From Aalborgiella sp963841045 (lineage in GTDB: Bacteria; Pseudomonadota; Gammaproteobacteria; Burkholderiales; Burkholderiaceae_C): DNA of 64,000 nucleotides. The position numbers and the translations under genes were made by a program. The notes under the pieces are model-generated. The model ran no database searches, was not told the origin of the DNA, and saw nothing but the letters and a program-made list of their open reading frames with translations. Shown here piece by piece: positions 43,518 to 52,472 of the stretch; position 1 is the stretch's first letter, and every line of letters starts with the position of its first letter. The DNA lies in the NCBI GenBank assembly GCA_963841045.1, contig CAWJBD010000010.1, positions 124,001-188,000 of the forward strand. Direction: 5' to 3'.

Positions 43518-44318
43518 TTATTTTGATGACAAGGATGCCGCTTGTGACATGGCTTTGGCGATGCCGCGCAAGATGTGAATTTCTTCAGGGCTCAATTGTG
43601 CGCGGTTGAACAACTGGTTCAGCCTGGGCATGAGTTTTTTAGGGGCGGTAGGGTCTAAAAAACCAATGTCTGTGAGCGATTGTTCCCAATGTTTGAGCAT
43701 GCCTGTGATCTGTGCCGCGTCGGCTAATCCTTCAACAGGTTCAGCCCGTACGGATTCAGTAAACCCACCCAATGCCAAACGCCACTCATAGGCAATTAAT
43801 TGGATGGCGGCACCCAAATTGAGCGAACCAAATTTGGGATTGGTCGGAATCGACAGAGCCACATTGCAGCGGTACACATCCTCATTGCTCATACCAAAGC
43901 GTTCTGAACCAAACAAGAAGCCTATGCCAAATGCAGCGCCATTGATTTCAGCATTGTTATATGCAAAATCGGGCTCTATCCGGCGTATTTGTTGCCTAAT
44001 GTGCTCTTCTTTTAATAGCAATTCAAAATGCTCTCGCGGTGCGCGTGTGGGTGGGCCAAAATCTCGCGGGGTCATCGCTGTGGCGCACAAATGTGTCATG
44101 CCTTCCAGCGCTTCGTCCAGTGATTCCACAATGCGTGCATTGTTCAGCACATCCAACGCACCACTGGCGCGCTGAATCGTCTCCTCCCGCCGCAGCACAT
44201 TCGCCCAACGCGGTGCCACCAGCACCATGTCGCCAAAACCCATGGTTTTCATCGCCCGCGCTGCTGCGCCCACGTTGCCGGCGTGGCTGGTGTTGATGAG
44301 AATGAAGCGGGTTTTCAT
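43518..44318 (-). CDS. trmJ: tRNA (Cm32/Um32) methyltransferase TrmJ-like, with two in-frame repeat-derived segments
   Basis: SPOUT RNA 2'-O-methyltransferase. The knot motifs are FILINTSHAGNVGAAARAMK, IGFLFGSERFGMSNEDVYRC and LSIPTNPKFGSLNLGAAIQL. Residues about 100-121 derive from a sense repeat copy (43957-44019) giving EHIRQQIRRIEPDF between two conserved blocks. Residues about 187-197 (SVRAEPVEGLA) match a second repeat type. ATG at 44318 yields the typical MKTRFILIN start. Despite the insertions the frame is open throughout, so the gene appears functional. Confidence 0.88.
   Translation of the reverse strand: MKTRFILINTSHAGNVGAAARAMKTMGFGDMVLVAPRWANVLRREETIQRASGALDVLNNARIVESLDEALEGMTHLCATAMTPRDFGPPTRAPREHFELLLKEEHIRQQIRRIEPDFAYNNAEINGAAFGIGFLFGSERFGMSNEDVYRCNVALSIPTNPKFGSLNLGAAIQLIAYEWRLALGGFTESVRAEPVEGLADAAQITGMLKHWEQSLTDIGFLDPTAPKKLMPRLNQLFNRAQLSPEEIHILRGIAKAMSQAASLSSK
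43729..43757 (-). repeat. REP-like segment encoding RAEPVEG, inside trmJ
   Basis: Plus strand CCTTCAACAGGTTCAGCC then CGTACGGATTC resembles the abundant Burkholderiales repeats of the form CTTCGACAGGCTCAG..CGAACGG, whose translated hallmark is RAEPVEG. In trmJ it stays in frame as SVRAEPVEGLA. Recognition rests on memory of the family; one copy in this window. Confidence 0.5.
43957..44019 (-). repeat. Interspersed palindromic repeat copy, inside trmJ
   Basis: Read in its own direction it has GCTATTAAAAGAAGAGC as head, TAGGCAACAAATACGCCGG as core and ATAGAGCCCGATTTTGC as tail. It is sense to trmJ. Core CAACAA instead of CAATAA avoids a stop codon; the mutS copy has the same change. Peptide EEHIRQQIRRIEPDF. 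Confidence 0.88.
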
Positions 44319-44422
44319 GCGGTTAAAATAGCTATATTGTATGGATAGCTGTTCTTCAGCTTTTGTACCCAGCCACAAACTGCCATCGCCGCAGTTTTTT
44401 AACCCGCTCTTCACTACAACTT

Positions 44423-45298
44423 ATGTCACTCAATCTACACCCTATGGTCAACGTCGCTGTCAAAGCGGCACGCGCTGCTGGCGCACTCATCAACCGCGCT
44501 GCGCTGGACATTGAATCCGTGCGCGTCTCTGCCAAACAGGTGAACGATTTTGTGACCGAAGTGGATGTGGCCTGCGAAAAAACCATCATCGAAACCCTGC
44601 TCACTGCCTATCCAGGGCATGGCATTTGGGCGGAAGAATCCGGCTCGGCACAAGGCGCGCAAGACTCAGACTATGTGTGGATCATTGATCCACTGGATGG
44701 CACCACCAACTTTATCCACGGCATGCCCTTTTACTGCGTCAGCATCGCGCTGGCGGTGAAAGGCAAAATTGAACACGCTGTGATTTACGACCCCACTCGC
44801 AATGATTTGTTTCATGCCACCAAAGGGCGCGGCGCTTTCATGAACGACAGGCGCATTCGCGTGAGCAAACGCATTCACATGGAAGAGTGTTTAATTTCAA
44901 CCGGATTCCCTTACCGCGCTGGCGACAACATGCCCAAGTACCTAGAAATGCTGGGCGAAATCATCCCCAAATGCGCAGGCGTGCGCCGCCCTGGCGCTGC
45001 GGCATTGGACTTGGCCTACATTGCGGCTGGTTTTGCAGATGGCTTTTTTGAATCGGGTTTGCAACCCTGGGATGTCGCCGCTGGCTCCTTGTTGATTCAA
45101 GAGGCGGGCGGTTTGGTGGGCAATTTCACAGGCGAAGCCAACTTCTTAGAAACCGGCGAATGCATCGCCGGCGCACCCAAAATTTACGCGCAATTGGCAA
45201 CGACATTGAGCAAATACAGCCAGTTTGCCAGCGCCGGTGAAAAAGCCGCGGTGCGGCAAAGTTTGAGTTTGAAGCGCACCAAAGCTGAGGCAAAGTAA
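44423..45298 (+). CDS. suhB: Inositol-1-monophosphatase family protein
   Basis: Mg-dependent sugar phosphatase; in enteric bacteria SuhB also takes part in rRNA antitermination. All family motifs are present: FVTEVDVACEK, WAEESGS, VWIIDPLDGTTNFIHG (DPxDGT metal site) and GLQPWDVAAGSLLIQEAGG. ATG at 44423 gives MSLNLHPMVNVAVKAARAAG; 291 residues. Divergent from trmJ with about 100 bp between; a repeat-head palindrome (GCTAT..ATAGC, 44331-44349) lies there. Confidence 0.92.
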   Translation: MSLNLHPMVNVAVKAARAAGALINRAALDIESVRVSAKQVNDFVTEVDVACEKTIIETLLTAYPGHGIWAEESGSAQGAQDSDYVWIIDPLDGTTNFIHGMPFYCVSIALAVKGKIEHAVIYDPTRNDLFHATKGRGAFMNDRRIRVSKRIHMEECLISTGFPYRAGDNMPKYLEMLGEIIPKCAGVRRPGAAALDLAYIAAGFADGFFESGLQPWDVAAGSLLIQEAGGLVGNFTGEANFLETGECIAGAPKIYAQLATTLSKYSQFASAGEKAAVRQSLSLKRTKAEAK

Positions 45299-45338
45299 GC
45301 CCAGTTAGATTTGCAATAGCAAATAAGAAAGCGATTTT

Positions 45339-48020
45339 GTGGCAACTGACATCAGCACCCACACCCCCATGATGCAGCAGTACTTGGCCATCAAGGCCGA
45401 GTACCCCACCACTTTGGTGCTGTACCGCATGGGGGATTTTTACGAGTTGTTTTTCGGCGATGCCGAAAAAGCCGCGCGGCTGTTGGACATCACGCTCACT
45501 GCGCGTGGGCAATCGGCCGGTAAACCGATCGCCATGGCGGGTGTGCCGTTTCATGCGATTGAAAGCTATTTGGCCAAACTCATCAAGCTCGGTGAATCAG
45601 TCGCGATTTGTGAGCAAGTGGGCGAGGTCACAGGCAAAGGGCCGGTAGAGCGCAAAGTGGTGCGCATCATCACACCAGGCACTCTGACAGACAGCGCATT
45701 GCTGACAGAAAAGTCGGACGCAGTGCTATTGGCTGTGCAACAAGGTTTGGGCAAATCTCGCGGCCAAAAAAGTGGCGCAAACACAGGCAACATCTGCGGT
45801 TTGGCATGGCTGTCGGTGATGCAGGGCGAGTTGCATTTGGCGGAATGCTCAGTTGATGATTTGCCCAACTGGCTGGTGCGGATTGCACCCAGCGAAGTGC
45901 TGTACAGCGCGGATGTGACGAACAAGTTTGAAGCCCAACTCACGGCCATTCAACAAACTGGCAGCACCAAATTTAACCTGACCCGCCGTGCTGAATGGCA
46001 GTTTGATGCGGGTTTGGGGCAGCGCAAATTACTGGAACTTTTCAAAGTGGCCAGTTTGAGTACCTGGCATGCCGATTCGCTCACGCAAGCGCACGCCGCG
46101 GCCAGCGCCTTGGTGGCGTATGCTGAACACACGCAAGGCCAAGCCCTCACGCATTTGCAAAACATTGTGGTGCAAAAAAGCGATGCCTTGATTGACCTGC
46201 CACCCACCACGCGGCGCAATTTGGAATTGACACAAACCCTGCGTGGCGAAGATTCGCCCACACTGTTTTCATTGCTGGACACCTGCATGACCGGTATGGG
46301 CAGCCGTTTGCTAAAAAGCTGGTTGCTGAACCCGTTGCGCGACAGGACTACGGCTACGCATCGACTAGAGACAATTGCCGCTTTGCAAACTGATAACGCA
46401 TGGCAGCTACTTCGCCAGCAACTGAAGGGCAGCAGTGATGTGGAGCGCATCACCGCACGCATTGCCTTGCGCCAAGTGCGCCCACGTGAATTGGTTGGTT
46501 TGATTCACACGCTACAAAAATCAGAGCACCTTAGGCAACAAATACGCCGGCTAGAAGCTGATTTTATCAATAATTCTGACGAAAACGAAGCTGCAAACGC
46601 TGCCAGTAGTTCTTTGGTTTCACAAATCGCCAAACAGCTGCTCGCACCACCTGCATGTGCCGAATTGTTGCAACGATCCATTTTGCCCGAGCCCGCAGCC
46701 ATGATTCGCGACGGTGGTGTGATTGCGCCTGGATTTGATGCCGACTTGGATGAATTGCGCGGCATTGCCGACAATTGCGACGCGTTTTTGTTGGATTTGG
46801 AAACGCGCGAAAAAGCCCGCACCGGCATTGCCACTTTGCGCGTGCAGTTCAACAAAGTGCATGGCTTTTACATTGAAGTAAGCCAAGGCCAAGCCGACAA
46901 AGTGCCAGACGATTACCGCCGCCGACAAACCCTGAAAAACGCCGAGCGCTTCATCACGCCCGAACTCAAAGCCTTTGAAGACAAAGCCCTGAGTGCGCAA
47001 GACCGCGCGTTGGCACGCGAAAAATGGTTGTATGAACAAGTCTTGGATGAGCTGCAAAATTTCATTGCACCGCTGTCACAACTGGCCAAAGCCATCGCCA
47101 GTTTGGATGCATTGTGCGCCTTGACCGAACGTGCTTTGACTTTGAATTGGTGTGCACCGCAGTTTGTCAGCAGCCCTTGCATTGAGATTCAACAAGGTCG
47201 CCACCCGGTGGTGCAGGCACGGCTGGCGGAAGTGTCAAACAGTAATTTCATCGCCAACGACACATCGCTTGGCATTAAGCAGCGCATGCAAATCATCACT
47301 GGCCCAAACATGGGCGGTAAATCAACTTACATGCGGCAAGTGGCGCTGATTGTGCTGTTGGCCAGCATGGGCAGCCATGTGCCAGCCAGCAGCTGCAAAC
47401 TGGGGCCCATTGACGCCATTCACACCCGCATTGGCGCTGCAGATGATTTGGCCAATGCGCAGTCCACCTTCATGCTGGAGATGACCGAAGCCGCGCAAAT
47501 TCTGCACACCGCCACAGCGCATTCATTGGTGTTGATGGACGAAATTGGGCGCGGCACTTCTACATTTGATGGCTTGGCGTTGGCCAGCGCCATTGCCACG
47601 CACTTGCACGACAAAACGCAGGCTTTCACGCTATTTGCCACGCATTATTTTGAGCTGACACAGTTTCCAGCAGGGCACCACGCCGCGCACAATGTGCATG
47701 TCAGCGCGGCCGAATCGGGTGCCGATATTGTGTTTTTGCACGAGATTGAAGCGGGCCCTGCCAGCCGCAGTTTTGGTGTGGCGGTGGCCAAATTGGCAGG
47801 CATGCCTGCCTCAGTGCTGAACCATGCACGCCATGCCTTGCAAGCATTAGAAAGCCATCAATCCGACGCTGAGTCACAGGTCGACTTGTTCAGTGCACCA
47901 CCTGCTATCGAAAGCGTAGCGGCAAGTGCCGTAGAATCTGCAGTACAGGCGCTGAATCCTGACGATTTGAGCCCTAAAGAAGCGCTGGAAGCGCTGTATG
48001 CTTTGAAAAAATTACTCTAA
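45339..48020 (+). CDS. mutS: DNA mismatch repair protein MutS, with in-frame repeat
   Basis: Mismatch-recognising ATPase. Domain I holds MGDFYELFFGDA with the F-x-E mismatch wedge; the ATPase has Walker A ITGPNMGGKSTYMRQVA, Walker B VLMDEIGRGTSTFDGLA, and FATHYFELTQ. 893 residues. Codons about 391-412 in the lever region are a repeat copy (46511-46573) giving SEHLRQQIRRLEADF, which is helical and charged as the lever would tolerate. GTG start at 45339; the internal TPMMQQY fits the usual N-terminus. Followed by Anbu after 28 bp. Confidence 0.95.
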   Translation: MATDISTHTPMMQQYLAIKAEYPTTLVLYRMGDFYELFFGDAEKAARLLDITLTARGQSAGKPIAMAGVPFHAIESYLAKLIKLGESVAICEQVGEVTGKGPVERKVVRIITPGTLTDSALLTEKSDAVLLAVQQGLGKSRGQKSGANTGNICGLAWLSVMQGELHLAECSVDDLPNWLVRIAPSEVLYSADVTNKFEAQLTAIQQTGSTKFNLTRRAEWQFDAGLGQRKLLELFKVASLSTWHADSLTQAHAAASALVAYAEHTQGQALTHLQNIVVQKSDALIDLPPTTRRNLELTQTLRGEDSPTLFSLLDTCMTGMGSRLLKSWLLNPLRDRTTATHRLETIAALQTDNAWQLLRQQLKGSSDVERITARIALRQVRPRELVGLIHTLQKSEHLRQQIRRLEADFINNSDENEAANAASSSLVSQIAKQLLAPPACAELLQRSILPEPAAMIRDGGVIAPGFDADLDELRGIADNCDAFLLDLETREKARTGIATLRVQFNKVHGFYIEVSQGQADKVPDDYRRRQTLKNAERFITPELKAFEDKALSAQDRALAREKWLYEQVLDELQNFIAPLSQLAKAIASLDALCALTERALTLNWCAPQFVSSPCIEIQQGRHPVVQARLAEVSNSNFIANDTSLGIKQRMQIITGPNMGGKSTYMRQVALIVLLASMGSHVPASSCKLGPIDAIHTRIGAADDLANAQSTFMLEMTEAAQILHTATAHSLVLMDEIGRGTSTFDGLALASAIATHLHDKTQAFTLFATHYFELTQFPAGHHAAHNVHVSAAESGADIVFLHEIEAGPASRSFGVAVAKLAGMPASVLNHARHALQALESHQSDAESQVDLFSAPPAIESVAASAVESAVQALNPDDLSPKEALEALYALKKLL
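46511..46573 (+). repeat. Interspersed palindromic repeat copy, inside mutS
   Basis: GCTACAAAAATCAGAGC head (degenerate palindrome), TTAGGCAACAAATACGCC core, CTAGAAGCTGATTTTATC tail. Sense to mutS. Of the three sense frames only the one used lacks stops. Its peptide EHLRQQIRRLEADF is nearly that of trmJ. Confidence 0.88.
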
Positions 48021-48048
48021 ACATAATTTAAATTTACCTAGATCATTT

Positions 48049-48876
48049 ATGACTTATTGCGTCGCCATCAAACTCAATGCCGGCTTGGTTTTTTTATCGG
48101 ATTCACGCACCAATGCCGGCTTGGACCAAATCAGCACCTTTCGCAAAATGATTGTGTACGAGAAGCCCAAAGACCGTTTCATGGTTTTGTTATCAGCGGG
48201 AAATTTGTCCATATCGCAATCTGTGCGCGAAATTTTGCAAACTGAGCAGTTGAAAGACACACCCAAAAGCAAACCCATCACCATTTGGAACGCCACCAGC
48301 ATGTTTGATGCGGCACGCGTTTTGGGTGCAGCCATTCGCCGCGTGCACGACCGCGATGCTGCATCGCTGAAACACGCAGGCGTTGACTTCAATGTGTCCA
48401 TGGTTTTGGGCGGTCAAATCAAGGGCGAGGGCATGCGTCTGTTTCAAGTGTATTCAGCAGGCAACTTCATCGAAGCCACTACCGAAACGCCATACTTCCA
48501 AGTGGGCGAATCCAAATACGGCAAACCAGTGCTGGACCGTGTCATCACCCCGCAAACATCGCTGGACGAAGCCGCCAAGTGCGCGCTGGTGTCAATGGAC
48601 TCCACCTTGAAATCCAACCTATCGGTCGGCTTGCCATTGGACTTGGTGGTCTATGAAGAGGGCAAATTCAAAACCGACAAAATCGTCTGCATCGACGAAA
48701 ACAACCCGTATTACAAAATGGTTCACAACACATGGGGGCAACGCTTGCGCGAAGTGTTTGACAGCATTGAAGAGCCGATGTGGAACGGCGGTAAAACCGA
48801 TGTTCCATTGGTGGTGCCGTCGTCGCGCAGCAAACCGCTGAAGAAAATCACCAGCGAAAAAGAGAAGCTGATTTAA
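48049..48876 (+). CDS. Anbu, proteasome-type peptidase-like protein
   Basis: Member of the Anbu (ancestral beta-subunit) branch of the Ntn-hydrolase/proteasome family, 275 residues. The start MTYCVAIKLNAG exposes the Thr nucleophile after Met removal; FLSDSRTNAGLDQISTFRKM and MVLLSAGNLSISQSV are Anbu hallmarks, and the C-terminal part carries the longer tail typical of this branch. Anbu is generally encoded with a circularly permuted ATP-grasp, an alpha-E protein and a transglutaminase; those genes are at 52.5-55.8 kb here. Peptidase activity is reported as weak or absent for the family. Confidence 0.9.
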   Translation: MTYCVAIKLNAGLVFLSDSRTNAGLDQISTFRKMIVYEKPKDRFMVLLSAGNLSISQSVREILQTEQLKDTPKSKPITIWNATSMFDAARVLGAAIRRVHDRDAASLKHAGVDFNVSMVLGGQIKGEGMRLFQVYSAGNFIEATTETPYFQVGESKYGKPVLDRVITPQTSLDEAAKCALVSMDSTLKSNLSVGLPLDLVVYEEGKFKTDKIVCIDENNPYYKMVHNTWGQRLREVFDSIEEPMWNGGKTDVPLVVPSSRSKPLKKITSEKEKLI

Positions 48877-48884
48877 CTCAATTC

Positions 48885-49698
48885 ATGTCCCTGATTATTT
48901 TTTCACATGCCAACAGTTTTCCTGCTGGCTGCTACAGCATCTTGTTTCGTAGCTTGCGTGGGCGCGGACACACCGTCAAAGCCATCGACAAATTGGGACA
49001 CGACCCCCAATACCCCGTCACCAGCAACTGGCCGCACATGGTGCAGCAGATTGCAGACTTTGCACAAAAAGAAGTGGATAAGTTTGGTGAAGCCCGCCTA
49101 TTTGGTGGGGCATTCATTGGGTGGTTTTTTAAGCTTGATGGTGGCGGCACAGCACCCCAAATTGGCGCGTGGCGTGGTGATGTTGGATTCACCTGTATTG
49201 GGTGGCTGGCGTGCCAAGACTTTGGAGTTGGCCAAATCCACGACACTCATTGGGGCGCTGGGTCCTGGCAAAATCAGCAAGCAGCGGCGCAACAGCTGGG
49301 ACAGCGCGGAAGCTGCACTGGCGCACTTTGCCAGCAAAAAAGCCTTTGCCCTTTGGCAACCCAAAGTGCTGCAAGACTACATCACGCATTGCACGCATGA
49401 CGACGCGGCCACTGGCAAACGGGTGCTGAGCTTTGACCGTGCGGTTGAAACAGCGATCTACAACACCCTGCCACACAACTTGGACCGCCTGCTCAAACGC
49501 CACCCGCTGAAATGCCCGGTGGCATTTGTGGGCGGTGAATCGTCGCAAGAGATGAAACAAGTGGGCATGGCGATGACCAAAAAGGTCGCCAAGCACCGCA
49601 TCCAAATCCTGCCTGGCACGCACCTCTTCCCGATGGAGCACCCGCTGGAAACTGCAGCGGCAATTGAAGCGGCGATACATTCATTCGGCGCATCTTAA
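48885..49698 (+). CDS. Alpha/beta hydrolase, frameshifted
   Basis: Serine hydrolase with the sequence LIIFSHANSFPAGCYSILF (oxyanion region), the nucleophile elbow LVGHSLGGFLSLM and, at the end, RIQILPGTHLFPMEHP with the His. The first 70 residues and the rest are in different frames; a shift at about 49092-49098 joins KFGE to PAYLVGH. About 270 residues. It starts nine bases after Anbu, same strand, so it is probably co-transcribed. Substrate unknown. Confidence 0.8.
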
Positions 49699-49736
49699 GT
49701 CGCTTCGAATCCACCACGGTACGCAACATTGAACAA

Positions 49737-51467
49737 ATGAAACACTCGCTACCGTTTGAACCCTTGTTTCCCATTTTGTCTGCGGCCGATGTTGAGCGCT
49801 TGGAAGCCATTCCACTTGATCAGGCGCTCACGGTGCAGAGCACTTACGAAATTTTTTGCAACTCGGCGCATGCGTTTGGCGACAAAACCGCATTAACTTT
49901 CCTCACCAGCGCAGACCCAGACCAAGAGCCTATTCGGTGGTCGTATAAAGAACTCTTGGCGGGCATTCACCAAACGGCCAATCTGCTGCATCGCATGGGA
50001 ATCACACCGAACGACGCCGTGGCGGTGCTGTTGCCCGGCTGTTTGGAGTATCACCTTGCTTTGTGGGGCGGTGAAGCAGCAGGCATCGTGCAGCCCCTTA
50101 ATCCGCTGCTATCCGATGAAAAATTGGTGTCACTGATGAACGCAGGGCGCGCCAAGGTGCTGATCGCTTGGGGCGCAGATGAAGATTCTGGCTTTTGGTC
50201 CAAAGCCATGCGCATTCGCGCTTTGGTGCCGAGCTTGACTGCGGTGCTGCGCGTTGCACCAGTCAACGAAATCAATGTACCTGAGCTACCTGAGGGCGTA
50301 TTCGATTTCACTGCGGAACGAAAACGGGAACGCAATGATTGTTTGGTGAGCGGCCGAATCATTGCGCCCACCGACATCGCGGCCTACTTTCACACCGGCG
50401 GTACCACAGGCGCGCCCAAACTCGCGCGCCACAGCCACGGCGCACAAGTGTTCACCGCCTGGGGCTGTGTCCAGATGCAAGGTGTACGTTCGACCGATGT
50501 CACCATCAATGGCTATCCGCTGTTTCACGTTGCAGGCGTGTTACCGGGTTCACTCACCTCACTGTCGGCTGGCGTCGAAGTGGTGATTCCCACCACATCG
50601 CTGTTTCGCAATCGCGATGTCATCAAAAATTATTGGCGCTTGGTTGAGCGCTACCATGCCACGGTGCTCTCGGCTGTGCCAACGGTGCTTGCCGCGCTTT
50701 CCAACGTGCCTATCAACGGTGCAGATATTTCAACAATTCATTACTGCCGTACAGGTGCAGCGCCGCTGTCGCCGGATCTATCACTTCGTTTTGAAAAGCT
50801 CTTTGGCTTACATATTCATGAAGCGCTTGGCATGACGGAAATGGCCGGTATCTCGACCATCACACCACCTGGTGTGGTTGCGCCGGCTGGCTGCGTTGGT
50901 TTGCGTTTGCCATACATCCAGCTGCGAATCGTTGCGCTTGACGAAAAGGGTGGTGCCAGTGACCGTGATGTGCCGGCAGGCGAGCAGGGCATGGTGCTCT
51001 TTAAATCACCGAATCTGTTCTCAGGGTTTGTCGATCCGCAGGACAACGCCAACGCATTCACCCACGATGGCTGGCTTGCCACAGGCGATCTGGGTTGGCT
51101 AGACAGCCAATCTCTGCTGCATCTCAGTGGCCGCTCGAAAGACCTCATCATCCGCAGCGGGCACAACATCGACCCCAAAGTCATTGAAGACGCCATCAGC
51201 GCGCACCCCGCCGTGCAGCTCTGCGCGGCAGTGGGCGCACCCGATGCCTATGCGGGCGAGTTGCCAGTGGTGTTTGTCACTTTGGTACCGGGCGCGACTG
51301 TCAGCGAAGCCGAGCTGCTCGCCTTTGCCGCAGAACATGTAGACGAAGCACCCGCCAAACCGAAAGCGGTGACGATTTTGGATGCCATGCCGATGACCAA
51401 CGTCGGCAAAATTTACAAACCAGAGCTGCGCCAGATTGCGGCTCAGGCTGCTAAGTCTGCACCATAG
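49737..51467 (+). CDS. Acyl-CoA synthetase (AMP-binding, class I ANL superfamily)
   Basis: 576-residue acid-CoA ligase. P-loop-like AMP motif HTGGTTGAPKLARHSHG, the aromatic/acid-binding segment, motif ALGMTEMAGIST, hinge ATGDLGWLD, and the C-terminal LSGRSKDLIIRSGHNIDPKVIEDA; the late catalytic Lys lies in TNVGKIYKPELR. The N-terminus (QSTYEIFCNSAHAFGDKTAL) is like long or medium-chain acyl-CoA synthetases of the FadD/CaiC type. It begins 38 bp after the hydrolase. Exact acid unknown. Confidence 0.88.
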   Translation: MKHSLPFEPLFPILSAADVERLEAIPLDQALTVQSTYEIFCNSAHAFGDKTALTFLTSADPDQEPIRWSYKELLAGIHQTANLLHRMGITPNDAVAVLLPGCLEYHLALWGGEAAGIVQPLNPLLSDEKLVSLMNAGRAKVLIAWGADEDSGFWSKAMRIRALVPSLTAVLRVAPVNEINVPELPEGVFDFTAERKRERNDCLVSGRIIAPTDIAAYFHTGGTTGAPKLARHSHGAQVFTAWGCVQMQGVRSTDVTINGYPLFHVAGVLPGSLTSLSAGVEVVIPTTSLFRNRDVIKNYWRLVERYHATVLSAVPTVLAALSNVPINGADISTIHYCRTGAAPLSPDLSLRFEKLFGLHIHEALGMTEMAGISTITPPGVVAPAGCVGLRLPYIQLRIVALDEKGGASDRDVPAGEQGMVLFKSPNLFSGFVDPQDNANAFTHDGWLATGDLGWLDSQSLLHLSGRSKDLIIRSGHNIDPKVIEDAISAHPAVQLCAAVGAPDAYAGELPVVFVTLVPGATVSEAELLAFAAEHVDEAPAKPKAVTILDAMPMTNVGKIYKPELRQIAAQAAKSAP

Positions 51468-51511
51468 CTGAATTGAGACAGCGCTTAATATTCTCAAAAC
51501 CGATTCGAATT

Positions 51512-51577
51512 GCTATATATTTAATAGCACACTAGGCAATCAATACGCCGTCTACAGGCTAATTTCTTATATATTTT
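51512..51577 (+). repeat. Interspersed palindromic repeat copy (between convergent genes)
   Basis: GCTATATATTTAATAGC head, TAGGCAATCAATACGCCG core, TCTACAGGCTAATTTCTTA tail. It fills the gap between the acyl-CoA synthetase end and the uppP stop codon, tail toward uppP. Confidence 0.92.
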
Positions 51578-51582
51578 TTGAA

Positions 51583-52416
51583 TCAGGCAGCCCATTGAAC
51601 CCAACCGGTCCAAGCTGTCAGTAAAACAATCACGCCAAACACTATGCGGTAGTACGCAAAGCCGACAAAGCTGTGCGTGGCGATGAATTTGAGCAACCAT
51701 TTGATGCACAGCCACGCGCTGATGAATGAGACGACAAGGCCAACTGCAAACATGGGCGCATCAGCCATCGACAACAAAGCGCGTTCTTTGTACAAGCTGT
51801 AGGCTCCTGCGCCAATGAGGGTGGGGATGGCGAGGTAGAACGAAAAATCGGTTGCGGCTTTGCGGCTCAAGCCCAACAACATGCCACCAATGATGGTCGC
51901 GCCACTGCGACTGGTGCCAGGAATCATGGCAAAGCATTGCACCAAGCCGACTTTTAATGCGTCCATCGCAGTCATTTCGTCCACGTCGGTGATGGTGGCG
52001 AGTTTGGGATTGTTTTGTTGCCGCTTTTCCGCCCACAAAATAATGAAACCACCAATGATGAAAGTGCTGGCAACAACGACAGGGTTGAACAAGTTGGCTT
52101 TGATGGCTTTGCCAAACAGCAAACCTAAAACGACGGCAGGCGTGAAAGCAATCAGCACATTCAGCGCAAAGCGTTGCGAAACTTTAGATGATGGCAGCGT
52201 CACCAAAGTGTCGCGAATTTTTTGCCAATACACCAAGATGACAGCGAAGATAGCGCCGGTTTGAATCGCAATGTCAAATACCTTGGCTTTGTCATCGTCA
52301 AAACCCAAGAGTGCGCCCGCCAAAATCAAGTGACCGGTGGATGAGATGGGCAAAAATTCGGTTAAACCTTCGACCACGCCCATGACGGCGGCTTTGGCTA
52401 GCAATACTAAATCCAC
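51583..52416 (-). CDS. uppP: Undecaprenyl-diphosphatase
   Basis: Recycles the undecaprenyl carrier for peptidoglycan and other wall polymers at the inner membrane. 277 residues, about eight helices. Catalytic motifs: VEGLTEFLPISSTGHLIL (E-rich motif) and MIPGTSRSGATIIGGML (PGxSRSxAT). Length and order are typical of BacA. It converges with the acyl-CoA synthetase gene and lies ahead of the transglutaminase gene's end. Confidence 0.95.
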   Translation of the reverse strand: MDLVLLAKAAVMGVVEGLTEFLPISSTGHLILAGALLGFDDDKAKVFDIAIQTGAIFAVILVYWQKIRDTLVTLPSSKVSQRFALNVLIAFTPAVVLGLLFGKAIKANLFNPVVVASTFIIGGFIILWAEKRQQNNPKLATITDVDEMTAMDALKVGLVQCFAMIPGTSRSGATIIGGMLLGLSRKAATDFSFYLAIPTLIGAGAYSLYKERALLSMADAPMFAVGLVVSFISAWLCIKWLLKFIATHSFVGFAYYRIVFGVIVLLTAWTGWVQWAA

Positions 52417-52472
52417 TCTTGAATCCTTAACGTCGTAGAAGAAGCTAGGATTCTAGGGCTTAAAGACCCGTT

